Shown: positions 44,244 to 52,948 of the stretch, piece by piece
Layout: each line of letters starts with the position of its first letter
How positions within the stretch are numbered: position 1 is the stretch's first letter
From: Stenotrophomonas_A sp035539015
GTDB lineage: Bacteria; Pseudomonadota; Gammaproteobacteria; Xanthomonadales; Xanthomonadaceae
Assembly (NCBI GenBank): GCA_035539015.1
Contig: DATLJF010000200.1
Location: forward strand, 3,559-67,558
Direction of reading: 5' to 3'
DNA length: 64,000 bases
The notes under the pieces: generated by a model
Database searches by the model: none
Seen by the model: only the letters and a program-made list of their open reading frames with translations
What the model was told of the DNA's origin: nothing
Position numbers and translations under genes: made by a program

Positions 44244-44314
44244 TGCGGCTCGGCAATGAGAGAAAATCTCATTTGGCGTAGAATTGGCACAGTTCCCCCA
44301 ATCGACTTCCCGGC

Positions 44315-45094
44315 ATGTCTTCCGCTTTCGGCGCCGAAACGGTGCTCGAGGTCCGGCACTGGACCGACGACTACTTCAGCTTCACCACCACCCGTGACAG
44401 CGGCTTCCGCTTCGAGAACGGCCAGTTCGTGATGATCGGCCTGGAGACTGACACCCGGCCGCTGCTGCGCGCCTATTCGATCGCTAGCGCCAACTGGGAA
44501 GAGCAGCTTGAATTCTTCAGCATCAAGGTGCCCAACGGCCCGCTGACCTCGCGCTTGCAGCACATCCAGCCCGGCGACAAGGTACTGGTCGGCAAGAAGC
44601 CCACCGGCACCCTGCTGATCAGCGACCTGCACCCGGGCCGCCACCTCTATCTACTGGGCACCGGCACCGGCCTGGCGCCGTGGTTGTCGGTGATCAAGGA
44701 CCCGGAGACCTACGAGCGCTTCGACAAGGTGATCCTCACCCACGGCGTGCGCTTCGAGCGCGACCTGGCCTACCGCGACTACTTCGAGCGCGAACTGCCG
44801 CAGCACGAATTCCTCGGCGAGATCCTGCGCGACAAGTTGCTGTACTACCCGGCGGTGACGCGCGAGGAATTCCGCAACCGCGGCCGCCTTACCGAATTGA
44901 TCGAGAACGGCCAGATGCAGCGCACCCTCGGCCTGCCGCCGCTGGACGTGGCCAATGACCGCTTCATGATCTGCGGCAGCCCGCAGATGCTGGCCGACCT
45001 GCGCCAGGTGCTCGATGCCCGCGGCTTTGAAACCTCGCCTCGCATCGGCCAACCCGGCCACTACGTGTTCGAGCGCGCCTTCGTCGAGAAGTGA
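44315..45094 (+). CDS. fpr: Ferredoxin-NADP(+) reductase
   Basis: The 259-aa flavoprotein has the FAD-binding domain (GQFVMIGLE, PLLRAYSIASANWEEQ) and the NADP-binding domain (LLGTGTGLAPWLSVI, MICGSPQMLADL), ending HYVFERAFVEK. The RAYSIAS motif and C-terminal aromatic-to-Lys tail match bacterial subclass I Fpr. It transfers electrons between NADPH and ferredoxin or flavodoxin, supporting iron-sulfur assembly and oxidative stress defence. The start at 44315 (MSSAFGAETV) fits the family, although the ribosome binding site is weak. Its last 34 bases overlap the antisense gene at 45061-45519 tail to tail. Confidence 0.94.
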   Translation: MSSAFGAETVLEVRHWTDDYFSFTTTRDSGFRFENGQFVMIGLETDTRPLLRAYSIASANWEEQLEFFSIKVPNGPLTSRLQHIQPGDKVLVGKKPTGTLLISDLHPGRHLYLLGTGTGLAPWLSVIKDPETYERFDKVILTHGVRFERDLAYRDYFERELPQHEFLGEILRDKLLYYPAVTREEFRNRGRLTELIENGQMQRTLGLPPLDVANDRFMICGSPQMLADLRQVLDARGFETSPRIGQPGHYVFERAFVEK

Positions 45095-45519
45095 TCGAGC
45101 GGGCGCACGCTGCGCCCGTGTTCGCCATAGCGCAGCCAGCGCTCGGCGGCGCCGACCTCGTCGAACACCTGGGCGTGGAAACCGCGCTCGATCAGCAACA
45201 GGTTCAGCGTTTCCATCTGGGTGAAGCGCGGCCAGCTGCCGACATAGGCCAGCGGCATCGCCTTGAGCGTGGCCGTGTCCAATTGCCGTAGCAGTGCGCG
45301 CCACTCGCGCGTGGTGGCGAGGGTTCCCTGGCGCCGGTCGATGGCCAGCACCGCCGCTGCGCCGCAGCGGGCGACCTCTTCGGCCACGCCGGTCCAGCAA
45401 GCCAGCCGTGACTGCGGGCTCACCGTGGCACCTTCCAGCTCGACCCGCAGGGTGTTGCCCTGCGTCTCGAAACGGAGCCGGTAGTCCTGCACCGGCGCCG
45501 GTATTTCAACGCAGCACAT
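45061..45519 (-). CDS. Small protein of unknown function, possibly SpoIIAA/STAS-like
   Basis: The 152-aa protein starts MCCVEIPAPVQDYRLRF and shows alternating beta and alpha stretches (LRVELEGATVSPQSRL, AAVLAIDRRQGTLATTREW). This pattern fits a STAS/SpoIIAA-like fold, although no diagnostic motif is clear. There is no signal peptide. The ATG lies inside the last 14 bases of the glutathione peroxidase gene, which argues for translational coupling with that enzyme. Its 3' end overlaps the 3' end of fpr on the opposite strand by 34 bases. I cannot name a function. Confidence 0.6.
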   Translation of the reverse strand: MCCVEIPAPVQDYRLRFETQGNTLRVELEGATVSPQSRLACWTGVAEEVARCGAAAVLAIDRRQGTLATTREWRALLRQLDTATLKAMPLAYVGSWPRFTQMETLNLLLIERGFHAQVFDEVGAAERWLRYGEHGRSVRPLDHFSTKARSNT

Positions 45520-45988
45520 GTTCGATCCGTTCGGCGAGCGCCTGCGGCGGCGTGGCCGGGGCGAAACGTGCGCTTACCGCGCCCTGGCGATCGACCAGGA
45601 ACTTGGTGAAATTCCACTTTACCGACGCGCTGCCCAGCAGGCCGCGACGTTCGCGCTGCAACCAGCGCCACAGCGGGTCGGCACCGGCCCCGTTGACGTC
45701 GATCTTGCGCGACAAGGCGAAGTCGACATCGTATTCCAGGGCGCAGAACACCTTGATCGCATCATCGCCGGCGGGCTCCTGGCGACCGAACTGGTTGCAG
45801 GGAAAGCCGATCACCACCAGGCCACGCTCGCGATACTGGCGCCACAGTGCCTGCAGCCCGGCGTATTGCGGGGTGAAGCCGCAGCGCGAGGCCACGTTGA
45901 CCAAGAGCAGCGGCTGGCCGCGCCATTGCGCCAGCGGATGCGCCGCGCCGGAACCGTCGTGGTAGCTGAAATCGTAGGCTGTCGTCAC
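45506..45988 (-). CDS. Glutathione peroxidase family (BtuE-like)
   Basis: The 160-aa thioredoxin-fold enzyme has the peroxidatic motif VNVASRCGFTPQY (Cys in place of Sec), the second motif VIGFPCNQFGRQEP and the third WNFTKFLVDRQG, giving the Cys-Gln-Trp-Asn set. It reduces hydroperoxides using glutathione or thioredoxin. I chose the GTG at 45988 because AGGGGGA lies 5 bases upstream and the length equals the family standard. An ATG-start reading from 46072 is too long and lacks a ribosome binding site. It overlaps the next gene (45061-45519) by 14 bases. Confidence 0.92.
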   Translation of the reverse strand: MTTAYDFSYHDGSGAAHPLAQWRGQPLLLVNVASRCGFTPQYAGLQALWRQYRERGLVVIGFPCNQFGRQEPAGDDAIKVFCALEYDVDFALSRKIDVNGAGADPLWRWLQRERRGLLGSASVKWNFTKFLVDRQGAVSARFAPATPPQALAERIEHVLR

Positions 45989-46113
45989 CGCGTCCCCCTG
46001 AGTCCGCTGCCGCAGCATAGCCATGCGCAGGGGCGATGTGCCAGCGGGTTGAATTGCCGCCGCGATCGGCACACCATCGGCGATCGCGCTGCCGCCCTCG
46101 CCCGGAGCTCACG

Positions 46114-46704
46114 ATGTCCGCTGCCGTCGATGCGCTGTCCCCCGGCTTCCTGCATATGCGCATCGTGCTCGGCATGGTGGTGGGCCTGGGCCTGACCCAT
46201 CTGCTGCGGCAGTTCGCCCGCATCATCGAGCACCCCGGGCGCAAGCGCGTGTACTGGGTGCACCTGGTGTGGGCGGCTTCGATGTTCCTCTATCTGCTGT
46301 CGTTCTGGTGGTGGGAATACCGCCTGACCCTGGTCACGCAGTGGACCTTCAACCTGTACCTGTTCGTCACCGTGTATGCCCTGCTGCTGTACCTGCTGTG
46401 CACCCTGGTGCTGCCGGAGAACATCGATGAGTACCAGGACTGGCGCGACTACTTCTATGCACGGCGCGCCTGGTTCTTTGGCTTGCTCGCCGCCGCCTAC
46501 CTGATCGACCTGGCCGACACGCGGGTCAAGGGAGCGGCGTATTTCGCCGCCGTGGGCCAGGAAATGATGGTGCGCGATGTCGCTTTTGCCGTATTCAGCC
46601 TGGCGGCCATCGCCACCCGCAACCCCCGCTTCCACGCCATCTTTGCCTTGGCGGGGCTGGCCTACCAGCTGGTCTTCATCGCGCGCCAGTTCGAAGTCCT
46701 GTAG
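46114..46704 (+). CDS. Polytopic membrane protein of unknown function, 196 aa
   Basis: The protein has about five or six hydrophobic helices (MRIVLGMVVGLGLTHLLRQF, VHLVWAASMFLYLLSFWWWE, WTFNLYLFVTVYALLLYLLC, AWFFGLLAAAYLIDLAD, MMVRDVAFAVFSLAAI, HAIFALAGLAYQLVFIARQF). There is a conserved-looking Tyr/Trp/Arg-rich loop (YQDWRDYFYARRAW). I do not recognise the family. It is an integral inner-membrane protein and has a strong ribosome binding site (CGGAGCTCACG) before the ATG. It is divergent from the glutathione peroxidase gene. Confidence 0.75.
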   Translation: MSAAVDALSPGFLHMRIVLGMVVGLGLTHLLRQFARIIEHPGRKRVYWVHLVWAASMFLYLLSFWWWEYRLTLVTQWTFNLYLFVTVYALLLYLLCTLVLPENIDEYQDWRDYFYARRAWFFGLLAAAYLIDLADTRVKGAAYFAAVGQEMMVRDVAFAVFSLAAIATRNPRFHAIFALAGLAYQLVFIARQFEVL

Positions 46705-46803
46705 ACCAGTGCCCAGCGCGGGGCGGTCGCATGTCTTTCGTCACGGGCGGCGACAGGCCGGCATCGGGTAGCCTCGGAAGTTCCGATTTCGCAGGAGTTC
46801 TCC

Positions 46804-49020
46804 TTGACCACCCGCCTTGCCCTGGCCCTGGCCGTCGCCCTCGGCGCGACCACGCCCGCCTACGCCACCGCCGTCGATGCCATGAACGCCACCGCTGCCA
46901 CCGCCGCCACCCCGGCCTCGGCCAACCCGTTCTTCAGCGAGAGCCCGCTGCCGCTGCACTACCCCCAGTTCGACAAGATCAAGGACGCCGATTTCGCTCC
47001 AGCCTTCGACGCGGGCATGGCCCAGCAGCTCAAGGAAGTGGACGCGATCGCCAACAACAAGGCCAAGCCGACCTTCGACAACACGATCATCGCGCTGGAA
47101 AAGAGCGGGCAGATCCTGGACCGCGCGACCACCGTGTTCTTCAACCTGGTCGGCACCGACACCAACGACACCCGCAAGCAACTGCAGGCCGACTACTCGG
47201 CCAAGTTCGCCGCCCATCGCGACGCGATCAACCTCAACGGCAAGCTGTTCGCCCGCCTGCAGGCGCTCTACGACCAGCGTGACTCGCTCGGCCTGGACGC
47301 CGAAGGCGTGCGCCTGGTGGAGAAGTACTACACCGACTTCGTCCGCGACGGCGCCAAGCTGTCCGACGCCGACAAGGTCACGCTGAAGTCGATGAACGCC
47401 GAGATGGCGCGCCTGGGCACCCAGTTCAGCCAGAACGTACTGGCCGAAGTGAACGCCGCTGCCGTCGTGGTGGACGACGTCAAACAACTGGACGGCCTGT
47501 CCGAGGAGCAGATCTCGGCCGCGGCCGAAGCAGCCAAGGCACGCAAGCTCGACGGCAAGTACGTCATCGCCCTGCTCAACACCACCGGCCAGCCGCCGTT
47601 GACGCAGCTGAAGGACCGCGCGCTGCGCCAGCGCATCTACGAAGCCTCGATCAATCGCGGCAGCCATGGGGGCGAGTTCGACAACACCGCGTTGGTCGCG
47701 CGCATCATGAAACTGCGCGCCGAGAAGGCCAAGCTGCTGGGCTTCAGCAACTACGCCTCCTACTCGCTGGAAAACCAGACCGCCAAGACCCCCGAGGCGG
47801 TCAACGCAATGCTGGGCCAGCTCGCTCCGCCGGCCGTGGCCAACGCCAAGCGCGAAGCGGCCGACCTGCAGAAGATGATCGACGCCGAGCAGAAGGCCGC
47901 ACGCAAGCCGACCTTCAAGCTCGAGCCGTGGGACTGGGCCTTCTATAGCGAGAAGGTGCGCCAGGCCAAGTACAACTTCGACGAGTCCCAGCTCAAGCCG
48001 TACTTCGAGTTCAAGAACGTGCTGGAGAACGGCGTGTTCTTCGCCGCCAACCAGGAATACGGCCTGACCTTCAAGGAACGCCACGACCTGCCCAAGTACC
48101 GCGACGACATCTACGTCTACGACGTATTCGACGCGAACGGCAAGCAACTGGCGATCTTCATCCACGACCCCTACGCCCGCGCCTCCAAGCGCGGCGGCGC
48201 CTGGATGAATTCCTACGTCTCGCAGTCGGCCCTGACCGGCGACCAACCGGTGGTGGCCAACCACCTCAACATCCCCAAGCCGCCTGCCGGCCAGCCGACG
48301 CTGCTGACCTGGGACGAAGTCACCACGATGTTCCATGAGTTCGGCCATGCGCTGCACGGCATGTTCTCGGACGTGAAGTACCCCTACTTCTCCGGCACCA
48401 GCGTGCCGCGCGACTTCGTCGAGTTCCCCTCGCAGGTCAACGAGATGTGGGCCGACTGGCCGTCGATCCTGAAGAACTACGCCAAGGACCACACCACCGG
48501 CGCCCCGATGCCGCAGGCATTGTTGGACAAGGTGGTAGCCGCATCGAAGTTCAACCAAGGCTTCGCCACGACCGAATACCTGGGCGCAGCGATGCTGGAC
48601 CAGAACTGGCACCAGTTGCCGGTGGACAAAGTGCCCGACGCCGCGGGCGTCATGCCCTTCGAAGCGCAGTCACTGGCCGCCGACGGCATCGCCTACGCGC
48701 CGGTCCCGCCGCGTTATCGCACGCCGTATTTCAGCCACATCATGGGTGGGTACGCGGCGGGTTATTACGCCTATATCTGGTCGGAAGTGCTGGATGCGAA
48801 CACGCAGCAGTGGTTCCGGCAGCACGGCGGCCTGAGCCGCGAGAACGGCGACCATTTCCGCAAGACGCTGTTGTCGAAGGGCGGCAGTGTGGATGCGATG
48901 GCGTTGTTCCAGAACTTCGCCGGGCATGCGCCGCAGATCGAGCCGCTGCTGGAGAAGCGGGGCTTGATGGTGGGTGGTGGGGATGGGGAGCAGCCTAAGA
49001 GCGAGCCGCAGGGTAAGTAA
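46804..49020 (+). CDS. dcp: M3 family metallopeptidase (dipeptidyl carboxypeptidase type)
   Basis: The 738-aa protein starts at TTG with AGGAG nearby and has a signal peptide ending PAYATAVD, so it is exported. The M3 zinc motif HEFGHALHG lies near residue 510, and the third ligand Glu is in EFPSQVNE near residue 546. Other family segments include WDWAFYSEKVRQAKYNFDES, GRHDLPKYR-like ERHDLPKYRDDIYVYDVFD and YFSHIMGGYAAGYYAYIWSE. The size and motifs match Dcp, which removes C-terminal dipeptides from peptides. Exported copies act in the periplasm. Thimet-type close relatives cannot be excluded. It ends in a strong terminator. Confidence 0.94.
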   Translation: MTTRLALALAVALGATTPAYATAVDAMNATAATAATPASANPFFSESPLPLHYPQFDKIKDADFAPAFDAGMAQQLKEVDAIANNKAKPTFDNTIIALEKSGQILDRATTVFFNLVGTDTNDTRKQLQADYSAKFAAHRDAINLNGKLFARLQALYDQRDSLGLDAEGVRLVEKYYTDFVRDGAKLSDADKVTLKSMNAEMARLGTQFSQNVLAEVNAAAVVVDDVKQLDGLSEEQISAAAEAAKARKLDGKYVIALLNTTGQPPLTQLKDRALRQRIYEASINRGSHGGEFDNTALVARIMKLRAEKAKLLGFSNYASYSLENQTAKTPEAVNAMLGQLAPPAVANAKREAADLQKMIDAEQKAARKPTFKLEPWDWAFYSEKVRQAKYNFDESQLKPYFEFKNVLENGVFFAANQEYGLTFKERHDLPKYRDDIYVYDVFDANGKQLAIFIHDPYARASKRGGAWMNSYVSQSALTGDQPVVANHLNIPKPPAGQPTLLTWDEVTTMFHEFGHALHGMFSDVKYPYFSGTSVPRDFVEFPSQVNEMWADWPSILKNYAKDHTTGAPMPQALLDKVVAASKFNQGFATTEYLGAAMLDQNWHQLPVDKVPDAAGVMPFEAQSLAADGIAYAPVPPRYRTPYFSHIMGGYAAGYYAYIWSEVLDANTQQWFRQHGGLSRENGDHFRKTLLSKGGSVDAMALFQNFAGHAPQIEPLLEKRGLMVGGGDGEQPKSEPQGK

Positions 49021-49045
49021 GCTTGCCCGGTTGTGTTTTTTGAAG

Positions 49046-49080
49046 AAGGCCGCCGTGAGGCGGCCTTTCTTTTGTTTTAT
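49046..49080 (+). terminator. Rho-independent terminator after the M3 peptidase
   Basis: The 9-bp stem AAGGCCGCC / GGCGGCCTT with a GTGA loop is followed by TCTTTTGTTTT. It lies 25 bases after the stop and is one of the best intrinsic terminators in the window. Confidence 0.93.
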
Positions 49081-49093
49081 TTTTACGTGCGGC

Positions 49094-49256
49094 GGTCGGG
49101 GGCAGACCCTGTTCGGGACACGCCGTGAACCCATCCGCGCCCCCTCAACGTGTCCGCGGGTAACGAAGTGATGCCGTCGCAACGGCTAGGGAAATGCGTA
49201 GCCGATAGGGCGACATCCATGTCGCCAATTGTCCCGAACAGGATCTGCCCCCGACC
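49094..49256. repeat. Palindromic repeat element 1 (long inverted arms)
   Basis: Exact-length 27-base inverted arms (49094-49120 and 49230-49256) differ in only one base and enclose about 109 bases. Inside lies the hairpin GGCGACATCCATGTCGCC. The layout resembles the small non-coding mobile elements (MITE-like) and GGTCAGA-type repeats of xanthomonads. It lies in the non-coding gap after the M3 peptidase terminator. Confidence 0.7.
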
Positions 49257-49281
49257 ACCCGATAGATCAGCCTGGTTTGGG

Positions 49282-49451
49282 GGAGAGAAAAAGCACCCTC
49301 ATCCGGCCCTGTCGGGCCACCTTCTCCCGCGACGGGAGAAGGACAGCAGGCGCAGTCGGTGAATTATTTGCGGTCGCAGAAATGCATGCCGTCCTTCTCC
49401 CACGCGTGGGAGAAGGTGTCGCGACAGCGACAGATGAGGGTGACTCTCTCC
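49282..49451. repeat. Palindromic repeat element 2 (CTTCTCCC hairpins)
   Basis: The outer inverted repeat is GGAGAGA plus CACCCTCATC (left) against GATGAGGGTG plus TCTCTCC (right). Inside are two hairpins: CCTTCTCCCG-CGA-CGGGAGAAGG (49320-49342) and the perfect 24-base palindrome at 49393-49416, with core TCCCACGCGTGGGA. The CACCCTCATCCGG...GGGAGAAGG pattern is a common intergenic repeat of Xanthomonadaceae. Confidence 0.75.
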
Positions 49452-49474
49452 ACACAAACGCGACCTTCTATCGG

Positions 49475-49590
49475 GCGTTCGGGGCTGGGCCCTTGCCCCG
49501 GGGGCGTTGGGCGACATGGACGTCGCCCAACGAGCCCCGCATGGATGCAGTACTTGGCGTCCCCCGGGGCAAGGGCCCGGCCCCGAACGC
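49475..49590. repeat. Palindromic repeat element 3 (long inverted arms)
   Basis: Arms of 32 and 33 bases (49475-49506 and 49558-49590) are inverted copies with one inserted base and one mismatch. They start GCGTTCGGGGC and end GCCCCGAACGC. Inside is an 11-bp stem (49505-49515 and 49522-49532). Its core, GGCGACATGGACGTCGCC, is one base different from the reverse complement of the core of element 1, so the two are related. It lies 20 bases before the HlyD stop. Confidence 0.7.
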
Positions 49591-49610
49591 CGCACGGACA
49601 AATAAGAAGT

Positions 49611-50615
49611 CTAAGAAGAGCGATGGACAACCAAAGTAGCAGTCATCCCAGCAGCCAAAACCGTCCCCTCAGGCAAATGGTCCGCGTCAATCCGCACCCG
49701 CACCGGAATCCGCTGTGCCAATCGCACCCAGTTGAACGTCGGATCCACATTGGCCAATAGATCGCCACCGGCCGGGTTGTCACTGTCGGTGATGCCGTGC
49801 GCAATGCTCTCGATGCTCCCGTGCAATGGTGCCCCGCCGCTCATCAAGCGCACATCGACCGCGTCGCCCACGTGCAACGCCGGCAACTTGGTCTCTTCGA
49901 AGTAGCCGTAGATCCAGAACGAATGCTGGTCGATCACGGCCACTCTCGCCGCGCCGGCGTTGGCGTAGTCGCCTACGCGCACGTCGAGGTTGGTCACGTA
50001 GCCGTCTACCGGCGCGCGTACTTCGGTGCGTGACAGGTTCAAGGCGGCGGCTGCCAGGGCCACCTGCGCTTGCTCGACTGCGGCGATGGCTTCTTGTTGC
50101 GCGGCGCTGGCCTGGCGTTGGCTGGCGCGCGCTTGTTCGACTGCTGCGCGTGCGGCGTTGGCTGCGGCCAGTGAATCGCTGCGGGCTTCGTCGGAGATCA
50201 GGCTGCCCTGGATACGCTGGCGGCGTTCGTATTGGGTCTGGTACTTGGCCAGGTTCGCTGCCTGCTCGGCAGCGCTCGCGCCGGCGGCCTGGATGCTGGC
50301 GCCGGAAGCGCGCGCGGCTGCTTGCGCGGCAGCGAGGTTGGCCTGGGCCTTGTCCAATTCGAAGCGGTAGCGGCTGGGGTCGATGACGAACAAGAGTTCG
50401 CCTTGCTTCACTACCTGGTTGTCCTTCACCGCCACTTCGGTGACCAGGCCGGCGACATCGGGCGCAACCCGCACCACTTCGGCGCGTACGCGGCCGTCGC
50501 GGGTCCAGGGGGAGTACATGTAGTGCTTCCACAGCGCCATCGCCACCAGGGCGGCGATGAGGACGACCACGGCGGTCAGGCAGAAACGCATCAGGGACAA
50601 CAGGCGGGGGTTCAT
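49611..50615 (-). CDS. HlyD-type periplasmic adaptor of an efflux pump (AaeA-like)
   Basis: The 334-aa protein has one N-terminal anchor helix (LTAVVVLIAALVAMALWKHY), a lipoyl/biotinyl half (SPWTRDGRVRAEVVRVAPDV, VKDNQVVKQGELLFVID) and a long coiled-coil hairpin (about residues 90-200, rich in Ala/Gln/Glu). The second lipoyl half has TEVRAPVDGYVTNLDVRVGDYAN, and a beta-barrel follows. It matches AaeA/EmrA-like membrane-fusion adaptors. An earlier GTG at 50627 would overlap the DUF1656 stop as GTGA, a classical coupling, and cannot be excluded. It follows the DUF1656 and FUSC genes in the same operon. Confidence 0.93.
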   Translation of the reverse strand: MNPRLLSLMRFCLTAVVVLIAALVAMALWKHYMYSPWTRDGRVRAEVVRVAPDVAGLVTEVAVKDNQVVKQGELLFVIDPSRYRFELDKAQANLAAAQAAARASGASIQAAGASAAEQAANLAKYQTQYERRQRIQGSLISDEARSDSLAAANAARAAVEQARASQRQASAAQQEAIAAVEQAQVALAAAALNLSRTEVRAPVDGYVTNLDVRVGDYANAGAARVAVIDQHSFWIYGYFEETKLPALHVGDAVDVRLMSGGAPLHGSIESIAHGITDSDNPAGGDLLANVDPTFNWVRLAQRIPVRVRIDADHLPEGTVLAAGMTATLVVHRSS

Positions 50616-50623
50616 GGCAGGGC

Positions 50624-50821
50624 TCACAGCAGGAGCAGCGCAATGCTGCTGAACAGGATGAGGAAAACGGCAATGCGGAACAGCGAGGGATGCCAGACGT
50701 AGCGATACAGCTGGTAGCGGCCAGCGACCCAGTCCAGGCTCCAGAACACCGCCAGCATGGCGACGAACAACAACAGGATGGCCGGCACCAGGGTGCCGCC
50801 GAGGGCGATTTCAGGGGGCAT
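50624..50821 (-). CDS. DUF1656 small membrane protein (AaeX-like)
   Basis: The 65-aa protein starts MPPEIALGG and has two hydrophobic helices (LVPAILLLFVAMLAVFWSL and LFRIAVFLILFSSIALLLL), which is exactly the AaeX/DUF1656 pattern. The small partner travels with the HlyD adaptor and FUSC protein, but its job is unknown. Its start overlaps the FUSC stop by 11 bases, and its stop overlaps a possible GTG start of the adaptor gene, so the three genes are translated as a coupled unit. Confidence 0.9.
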   Translation of the reverse strand: MPPEIALGGTLVPAILLLFVAMLAVFWSLDWVAGRYQLYRYVWHPSLFRIAVFLILFSSIALLLL

Positions 50822-52931
50822 GGGTCGATTCCTTGGCTTCCGCCGCGGCAGTCAGGTAGCGCGCCATGACCGACTGGTCGTCGACCAGGGCCAGGCGGAT
50901 CAAGTGCAGGTGTTCGCGCACGAAAGCCAGGCCGGCAATTTCGCCGGGCACCTGCCGCGCGCAGGCCAATGCGGCCTCCACCGCCGCCAGCGCGGCGCGA
51001 TAGGCGTCCACCGTGGGCTGCTCGAAGAACCGCCCCAATGCGCTGACCGCGCTACCCGCCGCTGCTTCCAGCGACGCTGGCAACGGTTGCTCGCGCAGGT
51101 CGTGGCGCAGCGCGATGATGGCGCGGCCGGTTTCGTGCACCGCCAGCGCCCAGGCCAGCAGCAGGCGCGAGTCGTCGCTGCCGGCCTGGGTCTGGCTGAC
51201 GATCTGGTGGAACAGGTCGTGGTTCACGCTCTCGAAGCGATAGCGCAGGCCCGGCAGCGGCGCTTCGGCTGCCAGCGCCACCTGTGCGCGCAGCGCGGCC
51301 AGCTGGCGCCGCCGCAACCAGGCGCTGCCGATCGCCGGCGGCACCAGGCCAAACATCATCACCACCGCGCCCAGCCCCAGCAGCTGGGCAATGCCGTCAT
51401 TGATGAAATGCAGCGGGTTGAACACCATCGGGTTGCTGATGGCCAGGATGTAGGCCAGGCCCATGCAGCTGCCAAGCCCGAACAAGGACCACGCAGGCCG
51501 CGTGAACAGATAGGCGCCAACCATCAGGAACGGCAGCAGGCACGCTACCAGGAGCGCGAAGCCGTCGATGCGGGTGAGGATGAAGAACACGCAGACGAAG
51601 CCGGCCAGCATGCCGCCGAGGTAACCCAGGGCCACCTTCAGCGTGACCCGCACCGGGCCTGGGGAGGTAGCAAACAGGCCGGAAAAGATCGTCGCCAGCA
51701 GCATCGCATTGGCGCCGGTCGGCCAGGCCGTGGCGATCCAGAACAGCGCCAGCAGGGCCATCGTCGCCGCGGTGCGCGCGGTGGCCAGCGCGGCGCCGGC
51801 GTAGTCGTTGCCGCGCACGAAGCGGGCGCGCTCGACCACGTTGCCGGGGACGGCCTCGCCACGCAGGTCGAGCTGGGAGGTGACGTACTGCTCCAGTTCG
51901 CGGGCAAAGCGCTGCACCAGGCTGGCGCCAATGTCGAACTCCTCGACGCGTTGCGGCGCGATCTGCGTGCGCGCAGCGGCGGCCTGGGCCGGCATTTGCT
52001 GGCGTGCCGCACTCAGGCGCCGCAACAGCTCAGGTGAGGGCACGGGATCGCCCAGCGCTTCGCCGAGCGGGCGATACAGCGTGATGATCGCGGCCGCCAC
52101 GGCTTCGCCGCCGCTGCGTTGCTGCCGGTTGAGCAGGTGGTGCAGCGACTGGAAACTGGTGGAAACCGCCATGAAGCGCTGGTTGGCCAGTTCCATGTGG
52201 GCACTGCGTGCGCGCGCCTGCGGATCTTCGAAGATCACCGAGCTGCGCAGGTCTTCCAGCGCGACCGCATCGCGCACGAAGCGCAGGTGCGCCTTTTCCA
52301 TGTCCGCACGCGCGATCGCGCCGACGGTGCTGCCACGCATGAAATCGATGAAGTGCTGGTACTGCTGGCGCGCGGTCTGGCGCAGGGTTTCGCGCACCCG
52401 TACCGGGAACACCACATCGTTGATGACCGCGCTGACCAGCAGGCCGAGCATCACTTCGGTGATGCGATACATCGCCGAGTTGAACACGCCGCCCGGCGCT
52501 TCGATCACCGGCAGCGCGATGATCGCCGCGCTATAGCCCGCCAGCACGAAGGCGTAGGACTTGAAGTTGCGATATAGCGTCGCGCCGCCTGCGCACAAGC
52601 CGATCCACAGCGCCATCGCGCCGAGGAACAGGACGCGCTGCTGCGGGAACGCAGCGACGATGGCCACCGCTGCCGCTGCGCCGGCAAAGGTACCGAGCAC
52701 ACGATAGAAGCTCTTGGCCAGCACCATGCCCGACTGCCGGTGCATGACGATGATGGTGGTCATCGCCGCGGTATTGGGCGAAGGCAACTGCAAGCGCATC
52801 GCCAGCCACAGCGCGATGAAGTACGACAACGCGGTGCGCAAGATGAAGAGCCAGGCATCGCCCTCCTCGCGGAGGAACTGCCAAAGCGCTGTGCGCCGGG
52901 TGGCGGCGGAAGGAACGGTGAGGGTCGACAT
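50811..52931 (-). CDS. FUSC family efflux protein (AaeB-like)
   Basis: The 706-aa protein has two clusters of hydrophobic helices (about residues 25-185 and 380-520) separated by and followed by soluble helical regions. This is the duplicated FUSC domain arrangement of AaeB, a pump for aromatic carboxylic acids. Typical early segments are FILRTALSYFIALWLAMRLQL and SPNTAAMTTIIVMHRQSGMV. The predicted role is proton-driven export of phenolic or similar toxic acids, working with the HlyD adaptor. Substrates cannot be read from sequence. The MarR gene is 17 bases upstream and the DUF1656 gene overlaps its end. Confidence 0.93.
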   Translation of the reverse strand: MSTLTVPSAATRRTALWQFLREEGDAWLFILRTALSYFIALWLAMRLQLPSPNTAAMTTIIVMHRQSGMVLAKSFYRVLGTFAGAAAAVAIVAAFPQQRVLFLGAMALWIGLCAGGATLYRNFKSYAFVLAGYSAAIIALPVIEAPGGVFNSAMYRITEVMLGLLVSAVINDVVFPVRVRETLRQTARQQYQHFIDFMRGSTVGAIARADMEKAHLRFVRDAVALEDLRSSVIFEDPQARARSAHMELANQRFMAVSTSFQSLHHLLNRQQRSGGEAVAAAIITLYRPLGEALGDPVPSPELLRRLSAARQQMPAQAAAARTQIAPQRVEEFDIGASLVQRFARELEQYVTSQLDLRGEAVPGNVVERARFVRGNDYAGAALATARTAATMALLALFWIATAWPTGANAMLLATIFSGLFATSPGPVRVTLKVALGYLGGMLAGFVCVFFILTRIDGFALLVACLLPFLMVGAYLFTRPAWSLFGLGSCMGLAYILAISNPMVFNPLHFINDGIAQLLGLGAVVMMFGLVPPAIGSAWLRRRQLAALRAQVALAAEAPLPGLRYRFESVNHDLFHQIVSQTQAGSDDSRLLLAWALAVHETGRAIIALRHDLREQPLPASLEAAAGSAVSALGRFFEQPTVDAYRAALAAVEAALACARQVPGEIAGLAFVREHLHLIRLALVDDQSVMARYLTAAAEAKESTHAP

Positions 52932-52948
52932 GGTCTGCGGGCGTGGGG

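Noticed and set aside
46705..46803. An alternative ATG start for the M3 peptidase.
   Set aside because: No in-frame ATG gives a signal peptide. TTG at 46804 has AGGAG upstream and starts a clean one.
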